Below, piece after piece: positions 15,730-24,084 of a stretch of 31,222 bases of DNA. The translations under genes and the position numbers were made by a program. The notes under the pieces are model-generated. The model was not told the origin of the DNA. It worked only from the letters and a program-made list of their open reading frames with translations, and ran no database searches. How positions within the stretch are numbered: the first letter of the stretch is position 1; each line of letters opens with the position of its first letter. The stretch comes from Pelosinus fermentans (GTDB taxonomy: Bacteria > Bacillota > Negativicutes > DSM-13327): assembly GCA_002434245.1 (NCBI GenBank), contig DJJR01000055.1, forward strand, positions 1 to 31,222. Reading direction: 5' to 3'.

Positions 15730-16140
15730 CTATCTTCCTTTCCGGTCAGTAGCCACAGCCACCCTATGTGCCCCTGACATTTTGAGCTCATCCAATACTG
15801 CCACTACCTGACCATACTCTGCTTGTTTATCTGCTCGTACAACAAATATATTTTCTGAGTGTTTTGCCAGCTCGATACTAATTCGTTTTTGCAGCAAGGC
15901 AAAAGGAATTTCCTCTTGATCAAACATGATATTACCATTTTGTAAAATAGTAATATTAATATTCTGGGATAGTTCCTTCTGTACAGCTGCAGCTTGCGGC
16001 AAATTGATAGGAATTGTATGTTGTTCTACCATATATAAGGTACTCATCATAAAAAATATTAATAAAAAAAAGATAATATCAATCATGGGAATAATCATTA
16101 ATTCTGGCTGTTTCTCGATGCGTAAGCTACGCAATTTCAT
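15730..16140 (-). CDS. exbD: Biopolymer transport protein ExbD
   Basis: A 136-residue inner-membrane protein of the ExbBD proton channel. One membrane helix (about 14-36, PMIDIIFFLLIFFMMSTLY) carries the essential membrane Asp (Asp20 in MIDIIFF), followed by a periplasmic domain with FVVRADKQAEYGQVVAVLD. Its start overlaps the exbB end by 14 bases, so translation is coupled. It works with ExbB and TonB from the same operon to drive receptor transport. Confidence 0.94.
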   Translation of the reverse strand: MKLRSLRIEKQPELMIIPMIDIIFFLLIFFMMSTLYMVEQHTIPINLPQAAAVQKELSQNINITILQNGNIMFDQEEIPFALLQKRISIELAKHSENIFVVRADKQAEYGQVVAVLDELKMSGAHRVAVATDRKGR

Positions 16141-16774
16141 GATTTTCCCTCCGAGTTTTTTTATTGCCTGCCAGTCGAGTTATGATGAGAGTGTAGACTT
16201 GTTCCATATCCGTAACCAATTGATCTAAACGATGAGTAAAATAGGTGTGCACAACCAACGCCATAATCGCTACCATTAAACCCGTAGCGGTTGCCACTAA
16301 GGCTTCACCGATTCCGCCAGTGATAGCCATAGGCTGACCATTTTTCACATTGAATACGCTAAAGGAATTAATCATACCGATTACGGTTCCTAATAATCCT
16401 AACAAAGGGGATAAGGTCACAATGGAACTTAGATAATTTAAGTATTCTCGTAATCTGGCTGCTGCTAAAGCGGCCGCTCCTTCCATAATTACTTCTAAGT
16501 TACTCTCCTTCTGATAAGCCTCTAACCCTTCTGCTGCTAAACGCCCGATTACCGCTGGCGTATGTTCACATAATTGCTGCGCCTCAGCAATTTTCTTTCT
16601 TTCTAATAAAGGCTGCAGCTTATTAATAAACAGCTGGGCATCTGTAGTCATCTGCCGGAAATAAATAAACCGCTCCACTGCAATTGCCACAACAGCCAAA
16701 GAACACCCTGCAATCACATACATGACTGGGCCGCCCTGATGGAATAAATTAATACATTGTGATAAAAATTCCAT
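16127..16774 (-). CDS. exbB: Biopolymer transport protein ExbB (MotA/TolQ/ExbB family)
   Basis: A 215-residue inner-membrane protein with three hydrophobic helices (about 15-35, 115-135, 155-180). The family core is visible: LSPLLGLLGTVIGMINSF and GGIGEALVATATGLMVAIMA. It forms the pentameric proton channel with ExbD. AAAGGA lies 10 bases upstream of its ATG. It follows the chlD-like gene with an 18-base gap, so the chelatase ATPases and the TonB system are one transcript. Confidence 0.94.
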   Translation of the reverse strand: MEFLSQCINLFHQGGPVMYVIAGCSLAVVAIAVERFIYFRQMTTDAQLFINKLQPLLERKKIAEAQQLCEHTPAVIGRLAAEGLEAYQKESNLEVIMEGAAALAAARLREYLNYLSSIVTLSPLLGLLGTVIGMINSFSVFNVKNGQPMAITGGIGEALVATATGLMVAIMALVVHTYFTHRLDQLVTDMEQVYTLIITRLAGNKKTRRENHEIA

Positions 16775-16792
16775 TCTTTATCAATCCTTTCT

Positions 16793-18673
16793 TCATTTCA
16801 TACCATTTACAATGTGAATAATATTTTCAGCTGACAAGTCATCCAGCTTGTAATACGAACCACCTAATGCACGGGAAATAGTAACAGCAATCCCCAGCTT
16901 AATAAAATCTTGTTCTGTATCAATCACTAAACTATTGACTCTGGTCTCACCAATTAGGAGCGCTGTCTGCAAAGCCTCACTGACAGCATCTTGTCCTGCT
17001 CTTCCCCCGGTATTGGCGCAGCCATCTGTCACTAGTACCATGACAGGCTCTATATCCTTTTCTAGCCGGCACATGGTCCTAAGCACTCCAAGAGCTGTAT
17101 ACAACCCTTCTGCCAAAGGTGTTTTGCCTCCTGTAGGTAAATGCTGCAAAGACTTTTCTGCCAACTCTACACTGCGGGTAACAGGCAAAAGAATTTCAGC
17201 AGTCTGCCTGCGAAAAGCAATCATACCGACTTTATCTCGTTTCTGATACGCATCTTGGAGCATGGATAAGATAGCTCCCTTAACCGCTTTCATACGTTGT
17301 CTGGCTCCCATAGAGCCGCTGGCATCCACTACAAATAAGAAGGTAGTGCCAATTCGCTTCTCACGCACTTTTTGCCGTAAATCTTCCCGGCAAATATTGA
17401 TACAGCACATACTTTTAGCTCGCGTCAACTGATAGGGTGCAGCCGCCCGCAAGGTAGCATCAAAAGCAAGATCTGTTACTGGTCTGGTGGGTATACAAGA
17501 GCGCACATAGCGCCCCTGCCTCGTATTGGTCTTAGCCAAAGTACGTTTGCCGCTGCCCTGCCTCACTTGGCGTTTCTGTAAATTCAACGCCATATTCCCT
17601 ACAGGCAGCAGATCAGCTATGGTTGTATCTTCCTGCCTTTTCCCCTTCTCCAGTTCCCCTTCACTCTTCCCTTCTGGCGCTTCCCCCCTATCCTGGGATG
17701 ATTCGTTAGCATTAGGCTGCTCTTCATCAGGCAACTGGGGCTGCTCTTCATTAAAGGAATCCTGCTCTAACTGATCATGCTGTTGCTTTTTTTGAGAATG
17801 CTGTTCTTTTGACTCTTCTGACGGACGGCGCATGCGATGAGGCAGCACAAAGGCTGCAGCTTCTTGCATATCCATGGGCAAGAGCTCATCACGTCCCGCT
17901 AGTGCAGCAATGGCTTTTGCTGTTTCCAGCAAGAAAAGTTCTGCCCGATGACCGGCACAATTTCCTTGGGAAGAAATCTGTGCTGCTAATTGCACCATCG
18001 CATCTGAGATCAGAATCTCTTTTGCTTTTTTGCGGGCTGCTGCGATTTGTTGGCAGATATCTTCTCCCGCCCTTTTATATTTCTGATAAAAAGCTATGGG
18101 ATTCTGTTCGTAAGCTAAAATGCGCCGTACTATCTCGACGCGGTCTTTTATATTTTTTTCACCTGCTGCGGTTACATATAAACCAAAACGATCTAAGAAC
18201 TGGGGCGGCAAATCGCCCTCTTCCGGATTCATCGTACCTATCATGGTAAACTGTGCTTCATATGAATTGGAAGCGCCCTCTCGCTCTACTACATGAATAC
18301 CAGAAGCCGCAACATCCAAAATAGCATTACTTAGCTCTCGCTGGAGCAAGTTTACTTCGTCAATATATAATATGTGATTATGAGCCTTCGCTAAAATTCC
18401 GTGAGAAAACTGTCTCTTGCCGGTAATGACAGCCTGCTCCATATCCATACTGCCAAAGACCATATCTTCTGTAGCATTTAACGGCAATTCGATCAGCTTC
18501 CTATTAGGAATCACCTGAGAAAGTCCTCGTACTAAAGTGGATTTAGCAGCACCTTTTTCTCCGGCAATCAAAACACCGCCCACCTTAGGGTTGACCACAG
18601 CAATCAATAGTGCCTTTTTAATTTGATCTTGTCCCACCACAGCAGCAAAGGGAAATACTGTTTTAGCTGTCAC
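16793..18673 (-). CDS. chlD: ChlD-like chelatase subunit: AAA+ plus VWA domains
   Basis: A 626-residue cytoplasmic chelatase motor subunit (medium subunit, ChlD/BchD/CobT-like). The start is GTG at 18673 with AGGAGG 8 bases upstream. The AAA+ domain (about 5-285) has Walker A-like GEKGAAKST (38-46), Walker B ILYIDEVNLL (101-110) and sensor [20 protein letters not shown]. An acidic, Gln/Glu-rich linker covers about 285-350. The C-terminal VWA domain has the MIDAS motif DASGS (450-454). The AKST form of Walker A is typical of cobaltochelatase-type ChlI/ChlD rather than chlorophyll BchI. No large subunit (CobN/ChlH) is in the window. A slippery A AAA AAG heptamer at codons 294-296 may yield a 299-residue AAA-only product. 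It lies 21 bases after chlI. Confidence 0.9.
   Translation of the reverse strand: MTAKTVFPFAAVVGQDQIKKALLIAVVNPKVGGVLIAGEKGAAKSTLVRGLSQVIPNRKLIELPLNATEDMVFGSMDMEQAVITGKRQFSHGILAKAHNHILYIDEVNLLQRELSNAILDVAASGIHVVEREGASNSYEAQFTMIGTMNPEEGDLPPQFLDRFGLYVTAAGEKNIKDRVEIVRRILAYEQNPIAFYQKYKRAGEDICQQIAAARKKAKEILISDAMVQLAAQISSQGNCAGHRAELFLLETAKAIAALAGRDELLPMDMQEAAAFVLPHRMRRPSEESKEQHSQKKQQHDQLEQDSFNEEQPQLPDEEQPNANESSQDRGEAPEGKSEGELEKGKRQEDTTIADLLPVGNMALNLQKRQVRQGSGKRTLAKTNTRQGRYVRSCIPTRPVTDLAFDATLRAAAPYQLTRAKSMCCINICREDLRQKVREKRIGTTFLFVVDASGSMGARQRMKAVKGAILSMLQDAYQKRDKVGMIAFRRQTAEILLPVTRSVELAEKSLQHLPTGGKTPLAEGLYTALGVLRTMCRLEKDIEPVMVLVTDGCANTGGRAGQDAVSEALQTALLIGETRVNSLVIDTEQDFIKLGIAVTISRALGGSYYKLDDLSAENIIHIVNGMK
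17786..17792 (-). promoter_or_regulatory. Candidate programmed -1 ribosomal frameshift site in chlD
   Basis: On the minus strand codons 294-296 of the ChlD-like gene read CAA AAA AAG, so the heptamer A AAA AAG is in exact X XXY YYZ phase. After a -1 slip translation reads GCA ACA GCA TGA and stops, giving a 299-residue protein that is just the AAA+ domain. The site sits precisely at the domain/linker border. No clear stimulatory stem or upstream Shine-Dalgarno was found by eye. Frameshifting in chlD genes of this type has been described (Antonov 2020). Confidence 0.6.
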
Positions 18674-18694
18674 TCGTTATACCTCCTGTGCTGC

Positions 18695-19723
18695 TCATTG
18701 ATCACCAAATAATGCCTCTACTTTTTTCCAATCTAATATTCCCTCTTCAAAAGGACGGCGTCTCATACGATGAGGCAGCGCTAACCGAGCTGCTTCTTGA
18801 ATATCATTAGAAGTAACTGTAATACGTCCGGCAAAAGCAGCTAATGTTAAGGCCGTTTTAATTACAGCGATGTCAGCACGATGACCATCCACTTCTAAGG
18901 AGATTGCGATTTTTGCTACCAATGTAAGCAATTCATCTTCAATCGATACGTTAGATAATCGCTGGCGTGCCTGAATGATTTGCTGGGCTAACCTTTCCTG
19001 TTCTTCCTGATGCAGCTGCAGGAATTTTTCCGGATTTGCTTCATAGGCCAAACGACGTTTAATTACTTCCACCCTCTTATCTGGCTCATGTTCACCAGAC
19101 ACAATCACGGATAATCCAAAACGATCTAATAATTGAGGCCTGATATCTCCTTCTTCCGGATTCATCGTTCCCACCAAAACAAATCTGGCAGGATGAACGT
19201 AGGAAACGCCTTCCCGCTCTACCCGATTCACTCCCATAGCAGCTGCATCTAACAGCACATCAACTACATGATCGTCCAGTAGATTGATTTCATCTACATA
19301 TAAAATATTGCGGTTTGCCTGGGCTAAAATTCCAGGCTCGAACTTCTTTTCGCCATGTTTAATTGCATATTCAATGTCTAATGTCCCTACTACTCGATCT
19401 TCCGTGGCATTCACAGGCAATTCTACAACTCGCATTTTAGCAGTCTGCACCACTAGCGGATTATGAGATGCAAGGCTCTCCTGGCAAATTCCACATAATT
19501 GATTGTTATCTTGAGGATCACAATGAAATTTACAATCTTTCACTGTTTCCATCGCTGGCAGTAAATCGGCTAATGCTCTTACAGCCGTTGACTTTGCCGT
19601 ACCTTTCTCCCCTTTGATTAATACCCCACCCAAAGATGGATTAATCACATTTAAAATCAATGCCAACTTCATATCCTCTTGTCCCACAATAGCGGTAAAA
19701 GGATAAATAACAGAATGTCTCAA
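18695..19723 (-). CDS. chlI: ChlI-like AAA+ chelatase subunit (cobaltochelatase type)
   Basis: A 342-residue AAA+ ATPase, the small motor subunit of a magnesium/cobalt chelatase. I choose TTG at 19723, preceded by AGAGGAAG; the ATG 30 bases upstream has no ribosome-binding site. Walker A-like GEKGTAKST is at 38-46, Walker [21 protein letters not shown] at 140-159, and [20 protein letters not shown] carries the sensor and Arg-finger region. A four-cysteine insertion (Cys64, Cys68, Cys77, Cys80) could bind zinc or an iron-sulfur cluster. It forms a set with the ChlD-like gene 21 bases downstream. No CobN/ChlH is seen. The cytoplasmic CbiK chelatase does not need these ATPases, so they must serve another chelatase or a different task. 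Confidence 0.9.
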   Translation of the reverse strand: MRHSVIYPFTAIVGQEDMKLALILNVINPSLGGVLIKGEKGTAKSTAVRALADLLPAMETVKDCKFHCDPQDNNQLCGICQESLASHNPLVVQTAKMRVVELPVNATEDRVVGTLDIEYAIKHGEKKFEPGILAQANRNILYVDEINLLDDHVVDVLLDAAAMGVNRVEREGVSYVHPARFVLVGTMNPEEGDIRPQLLDRFGLSVIVSGEHEPDKRVEVIKRRLAYEANPEKFLQLHQEEQERLAQQIIQARQRLSNVSIEDELLTLVAKIAISLEVDGHRADIAVIKTALTLAAFAGRITVTSNDIQEAARLALPHRMRRRPFEEGILDWKKVEALFGDQ

Positions 19724-19795
19724 TTTTCTTCCTCTCTTTCTACAGCGAATCATGTCATCTATGAACTGCTGGCAACTGTATTTTCCCGCTAATTT

Positions 19796-21037
19796 TCAAT
19801 GTTTCTCCAGTGATGTAATAAACTGTGGAAATGTCATCACTGTAACTTGGGGCATTTCTACTAATTTTGTATATAATTCAATGGCTTGCCCCTCAAGAAA
19901 ATCCCGCTTTTCAATTGGTGTATCCTCAATCACAATTAATTTTTTAGCCATAAAAGCGGCTTGTAAATTATCAATATTTTGTTCCCCATAGGTTAAATCT
20001 GATAATACCACCCAATCGGCCTCACTGATTTTTCTGCGATTTTCTTGAGCTGACAGTTCATCAATGCTTGAAAAAGGCTGCCCCAGCAGACAAGGCAGAT
20101 GAAAGGCTTCTGCTGCATTAGCATCCGCATCACCTGGTTGTATTACACCAAGGGTCAGACGATAGCCCTTCTCATAAAGCAAACGAATAATTTTCTCCCC
20201 TGATCCCCCACCGCAAATAATATGAACATTCGTATCTTTATTAGGATTATCATCATTAGCAGCATAGGTGTGAATATCTAGATTACCAGTTACTTTATTC
20301 ATAAATACAGCAGCATGCAAACCATAAGCAGCTTGTAAGTTTTCTTTAGTAATCACCGTCTCTGGAGGACCGTCCGCAATCATCGTGTTCTCTGCCAGCA
20401 GCAGCAGTCGAGAACAAAATTTAGCTGCTAATTTTAAATCATGCGCCACTATCAATACCGTTTTACCTTGCTTTGTGATCAATTGACAATACCGAAATAT
20501 TTCTTCCTGGTAGACTAAATCCAGGCTAGCCGTAGGCTCATCTAAAAAAATAAGCGGCGTTTCTTGTGCCAGAACTTTGGCCAATAAAACACGCTGTTTC
20601 TCACCGCCTGACATCAAATGGACCGATTTATCCGCTAATGCTTCTACTCCCGTAAACTCCATATATCGGTGGGCTATTGCTTTATCCTCAGCCTGCTCAT
20701 GCTGCCACCATTTTAGATATGGATAACGCCCAGTTAAAACCACTTCTAAGGCCGTAAAACCAAAACCTACATTTACTTCCTGCTGCATATAAGCAACATG
20801 ACGGGCCAACTCCTTATCAGACAAGGTTGTAATAGGGCGGCCTGCTAACTGTACCTCACCCGCAGATAAAGGAACAAAACCACGCAAAGCAAGGAGCAAA
20901 GTACTTTTTCCTGCTCCATTAGGACCAATGATTCCTACAAATTCTCCAGCACTTATGCTGCAGGTAATATTCTCTAAAATTGTCTTTTCACCAAGTACAA
21001 TACTAGTATTACGGACGGTTATGATTTCCTGTGTCAT
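19796..21037 (-). CDS. btuD: BtuD-type ABC ATPase fused to a C-terminal Rossmann-like domain (system 2)
   Basis: A 413-residue protein, about 150 residues longer than usual BtuD/FecE ATPases. Residues 1-255 are a normal importer ATPase: Walker A GPNGAGKST (38-46), signature MSGGEKQR (142-149), Walker B LIFLDEPTASLD (162-173), H-loop in VAHDLKLA. Residues about 268-413 are an added domain opening VHIICGGGSGEKIIRLLYEK, a glycine-rich nucleotide-binding-like turn, with later strands DWVVLSD and KKLIVIEDTP. I do not know this domain's function; it might sense a nucleotide or cobamide, or catalyse a linked step. The start overlaps the permease stop as ATGA. It powers the permease at 21034-22104. 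Confidence 0.88.
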   Translation of the reverse strand: MTQEIITVRNTSIVLGEKTILENITCSISAGEFVGIIGPNGAGKSTLLLALRGFVPLSAGEVQLAGRPITTLSDKELARHVAYMQQEVNVGFGFTALEVVLTGRYPYLKWWQHEQAEDKAIAHRYMEFTGVEALADKSVHLMSGGEKQRVLLAKVLAQETPLIFLDEPTASLDLVYQEEIFRYCQLITKQGKTVLIVAHDLKLAAKFCSRLLLLAENTMIADGPPETVITKENLQAAYGLHAAVFMNKVTGNLDIHTYAANDDNPNKDTNVHIICGGGSGEKIIRLLYEKGYRLTLGVIQPGDADANAAEAFHLPCLLGQPFSSIDELSAQENRRKISEADWVVLSDLTYGEQNIDNLQAAFMAKKLIVIEDTPIEKRDFLEGQAIELYTKLVEMPQVTVMTFPQFITSLEKH

Positions 21038-22104
21038 GAGATTCCTCCAGACTGCTGGGTTTTACGCAGCAGATATAAGAAGTAGGGGGCTCCCAGTAAC
21101 GCTGTCATAATACCTACACGAATTTCATTAGGAGGAAAAATCATTCGTCCTAAGGTATCACAGAATACTAAGAACAAAGCACCCGCTAAGGCACTGCTTG
21201 GCAGCAGCCAGCGATGCTCCGGCCCCACTATAATTCGCATAATATGAGGTACAATTAAACCGACAAAACCAATGGTACCGCTCACACATACGGCCATAGC
21301 CGTCGTAGCAGCAGCCACAAATAATAAAAGCAGGCGTAATGCAACTACAGGTACGCCTACGGATCGAGCCTCTTGTTCTCCTAATACAAGAACATTCAAA
21401 TGCCGTGCCAGCAAGCATAAAATAATCAGACCGATGAGAATTGGACCAACTGCCAGATAAACATGCTCCCAGCGTCGATAATCCAAGCCCCCCACCACCC
21501 AAAATAAATATTCACGTACCCGATATTCATTCATTAAAGTCAAAATTCCGGATGTTAAAGCCCCCATTAACATACTGACGGCTACTCCTGACAACAATAA
21601 GGTCATTACGGGAATTTTGCCCCGTGACATGGATAAAAAAACCGTTGCGCTCACTGCTGCAAGGGCTCCCACTAACGCAAACACCGGCATAATAAATATA
21701 CTCAAAGACGTAAAACCAAGAGCAATGGCAGTAACAGCTCCAAAAGATGCTCCACCGGAAACACCAATAATGCCCGGATCAGCCAGTGGGTTGCCAAATA
21801 CTCCCTGCATAACAGCTCCCGATACACCTAATGCGGCTCCCACTAACACCCCTACGAGTACCCGGGGCAAGCGGATATTCCACACAACAGCCTGAAATTC
21901 GGCATTAACCGAGGGGAAATATCCGCTAATCACGGGTACATGCTGTCCAATAATTGCTACTGTATCTTCCCATGGCACTGTTATGGTCCCCCAAGATATA
22001 GAAAATACAATCATACCAAGTAATAGAATACTAAGTACTATCATAATCTTCCAAGCCTTTTTAGCCCGATTCCCTTGTGTCTTCGTTAGTATTGTTTCTC
22101 TCAT
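21034..22104 (-). CDS. btuC: FecCD/BtuC-type importer permease (system 2)
   Basis: A 356-residue inner-membrane permease with about ten helices. Family motifs: WNIRLPRVLVGVLVGAALGV, GAVMQGVFGNPLADPGIIGV and GTIGFVGLIVPHIMRIIVGP. It overlaps both neighbours by ATGA, which couples translation of binding protein, permease and ATPase. It is close in layout to the permease of system 1, so the two importers look like paralogues. The operon's BtuB-like receptor and riboswitch make cobamides the most likely cargo. Confidence 0.92.
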   Translation of the reverse strand: MRETILTKTQGNRAKKAWKIMIVLSILLLGMIVFSISWGTITVPWEDTVAIIGQHVPVISGYFPSVNAEFQAVVWNIRLPRVLVGVLVGAALGVSGAVMQGVFGNPLADPGIIGVSGGASFGAVTAIALGFTSLSIFIMPVFALVGALAAVSATVFLSMSRGKIPVMTLLLSGVAVSMLMGALTSGILTLMNEYRVREYLFWVVGGLDYRRWEHVYLAVGPILIGLIILCLLARHLNVLVLGEQEARSVGVPVVALRLLLLFVAAATTAMAVCVSGTIGFVGLIVPHIMRIIVGPEHRWLLPSSALAGALFLVFCDTLGRMIFPPNEIRVGIMTALLGAPYFLYLLRKTQQSGGIS

Positions 22105-23051
22105 GGGTTATATTGGGGATAAGCTGCCTTAGCAACGCCCACTACTCCTTGTACAATATATTGTGATGAAGAGCTTAAATGACGATCGGGAATCATAAAT
22201 AGCTGCTCTTCTTTGATTGCTCTCAGACTTTGAAATGCAGGATCCTCTCGTATCCCGGCTTTAAAGTCCTCTACGTTGGTTTTGCCATTATAATTCCACG
22301 TTGGCATAATAAATACATCGGGATTGGCAGCTACAATCTGCTCTTTAGTCATCATCTCATTCTTGCCAACGCCTACTTTACTTGCTCCATTCACGACACC
22401 TGCATGTCGGCAGATATCATCAAATAAGCTGCCTTGTCCTCCGATTCCTCCCATTAAGGAGAAAAGGACTACCGTTTTCCGCTCATCAGAGCTGACTTTC
22501 TCCAATGATTTTTGGATCGTTCCTAATTGATTTTCCATTTGGGTTACCATTTTCCGTCCCATCTCTTCTTCTCCAACAACCTGGGCAATTTCTCGAATTA
22601 CATGTTTTACGTCTTCAATTGTGCTCGGTGTTTTATATACATAGACAGGTACTCCTGCGTCACGAATGGTTTGAATCAATTCTATAGGCTGCCAATCAGC
22701 AATAAATAATACGTCTGGCTGTAATGCGATAATTGTCTCCGGATTGGCCTTCACCTTTCTTGATACCAATTTAGCCTGTTCACTTACATTGGATATTTCC
22801 GGGTCATCTGCCAAATAGGTCAAAGCTAAAATGCGCTCCAAAGAAACCAAGTCCACCAGTATCTCATCTGTCCCCAAGGACAAGGACACAATTCGGCTGG
22901 GTTTATGAGGAAGTTTTATTACATGACCTTGAAAATCCTGTACTTCATAGCCTCCTGTTTTAGGGGCATCCTGCAGTTGATTAGAGCTGCAGCCAGCGAC
23001 TAGCAGAAGGCAGAAACTTAGGAGTAAAGCAATAAACGATAATTTTTTCAT
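22101..23051 (-). CDS. btuF: BtuF-like substrate-binding lipoprotein (system 2)
   Basis: A 316-residue type-III binding lipoprotein. The signal ends at LVAGC with Cys21 as lipidated residue. Family segments are RIVSLSLGTDEILVDLVSLE near the start, NPETIIALQPDVLFIADWQP in the middle and IREDPAFQSLRAIKEEQLFM near the end. It should accept cobamide released by the outer-membrane receptor and pass it to the permease. It begins 3 bases after the TIM-barrel gene and overlaps the permease start (ATGA). The symbol rests on operon context; heme or siderophore proteins share this fold. Confidence 0.9.
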   Translation of the reverse strand: MKKLSFIALLLSFCLLLVAGCSSNQLQDAPKTGGYEVQDFQGHVIKLPHKPSRIVSLSLGTDEILVDLVSLERILALTYLADDPEISNVSEQAKLVSRKVKANPETIIALQPDVLFIADWQPIELIQTIRDAGVPVYVYKTPSTIEDVKHVIREIAQVVGEEEMGRKMVTQMENQLGTIQKSLEKVSSDERKTVVLFSLMGGIGGQGSLFDDICRHAGVVNGASKVGVGKNEMMTKEQIVAANPDVFIMPTWNYNGKTNVEDFKAGIREDPAFQSLRAIKEEQLFMIPDRHLSSSSQYIVQGVVGVAKAAYPQYNP

Positions 23052-23054
23052 CCA

Positions 23055-24020
23055 TTAACGCTCCTTATATTGCAAGGCTTGCTGCTGAATCCTGATTTTT
23101 TCAGACCAGTCATTGATCGATGTATACATAAACTCATGTACTACGTATGTAGGTTGCACACAATTTATAATCTTCTTCACGCAGGGAGAACTAAAGGGTA
23201 AATGCTCATCAATGCGCAGCACATGACTCATAGCGGCTGCCAAAATATCCTCTTGGGGCATAGCCGTGCCTCTGCTCCGTTTGATATAATTCCCGGATAA
23301 GGAATGGTGCAAATGCACCCCATGAATATAATGCTTATATTCTTCGAGGTTATCAACTATTTTCAGTACATAATCTACACCATCATCCTGATTCGTTAGC
23401 TCTGGATTCGTATTCATCAAATGGCCAATATCCAGCATAATCCCTGCCTTGGGATGTTTTACACTATCAAGTAACAACGCTGTAAGTTCTTTATCCTTCA
23501 AAGTTAATCCTGGCCACCACAAATTTTCAAATAATAATTCCATATCCTCTGGTATACTCTCCACCAGCTCATTAACCACCTCAATCGTAGCTTCAATGAT
23601 TTGCCGGTCAGTGAAACTAAACTGCCAATGAAATAATTCTGGAATTCGTGTCTGACTGACATGAAAGACGGCATACTTGGCACCTGCCATTTTAGCAATA
23701 CGAAGATTTTCACGATAGACATTTAGCCAGCCTTCACGGGTCAAAGCGCCGTAGCAGGCTTCAATCTCTGCATCACTGCCAAATTGCCTGAGCAGTTCCG
23801 TCCTGTCCCCTCGCCAGAAATCCAGCCAGTTAGGCCAAAAACGCAGATGCACCCCTTGTATCCACTGCTTCTTATGGACACGTGGATTCCAAGAATCACA
23901 AAACATCATTTCCAAACCATCTAAATGATGATGATTCAAAAAAGCTTCTAAGCATACAGGGTTATTATGAATGAGTTCCAAATCAGACTCATAATTGGAT
24001 AAATTCACAAGTTGTAACAT
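23055..24020 (-). CDS. cbiR: AP-endonuclease-2-like TIM-barrel protein, CbiR candidate
   Basis: A 321-residue soluble protein of the xylose-isomerase/AP endonuclease 2 TIM-barrel superfamily. Likely metal-site residues sit at strand ends: His120 (YAVFHVSQ), Glu165 (LLFENLWWPG), Asp197 and His200 (IMLDIGHLMNTN), His236 and His238 (HGVHLHHSLSGNY). CbiR, a cobamide-remodelling enzyme described in Akkermansia, belongs to this superfamily, and remodelling enzymes attack the nucleotide-loop attachment so that a preferred lower ligand can be added. Location between btuB and btuF under a cobalamin riboswitch strongly favours a cobamide role. The exact CbiR match is from memory of the family, not an alignment. 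AAAGGAC lies 7 bases before the ATG. Confidence 0.65.
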   Translation of the reverse strand: MLQLVNLSNYESDLELIHNNPVCLEAFLNHHHLDGLEMMFCDSWNPRVHKKQWIQGVHLRFWPNWLDFWRGDRTELLRQFGSDAEIEACYGALTREGWLNVYRENLRIAKMAGAKYAVFHVSQTRIPELFHWQFSFTDRQIIEATIEVVNELVESIPEDMELLFENLWWPGLTLKDKELTALLLDSVKHPKAGIMLDIGHLMNTNPELTNQDDGVDYVLKIVDNLEEYKHYIHGVHLHHSLSGNYIKRSRGTAMPQEDILAAAMSHVLRIDEHLPFSSPCVKKIINCVQPTYVVHEFMYTSINDWSEKIRIQQQALQYKER

Positions 24021-24048
24021 AGTATAAGTCCTTTATTGTTTATTTATG

Positions 24049-24076
24049 AAGAAGATGCTAATATCAGCATCTTCTT
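24049..24076 (-). other. Intercistronic hairpin between btuB and the TIM-barrel gene
   Basis: AAGAAGATGCT (24049-24059), six bases, AGCATCTTCTT (24066-24076): a perfect 11-pair stem starting 9 bases after the btuB stop. The minus-strand side lacks a T run, so it probably stabilises the btuB message or only partly terminates. Confidence 0.6.
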
Positions 24077-24084
24077 ATGATAAC

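Noticed and set aside
16793..19723. Magnesium chelatase for chlorophyll synthesis
   Set aside because: No other chlorophyll genes or ChlH are present; Walker A has the AKST form seen in cobaltochelatase-type subunits; the operon is B12-linked.
24049..24076. Terminator that would split btuB from the importer genes
   Set aside because: The stem is good but no T run follows on the minus strand, and no promoter was seen before the next gene.
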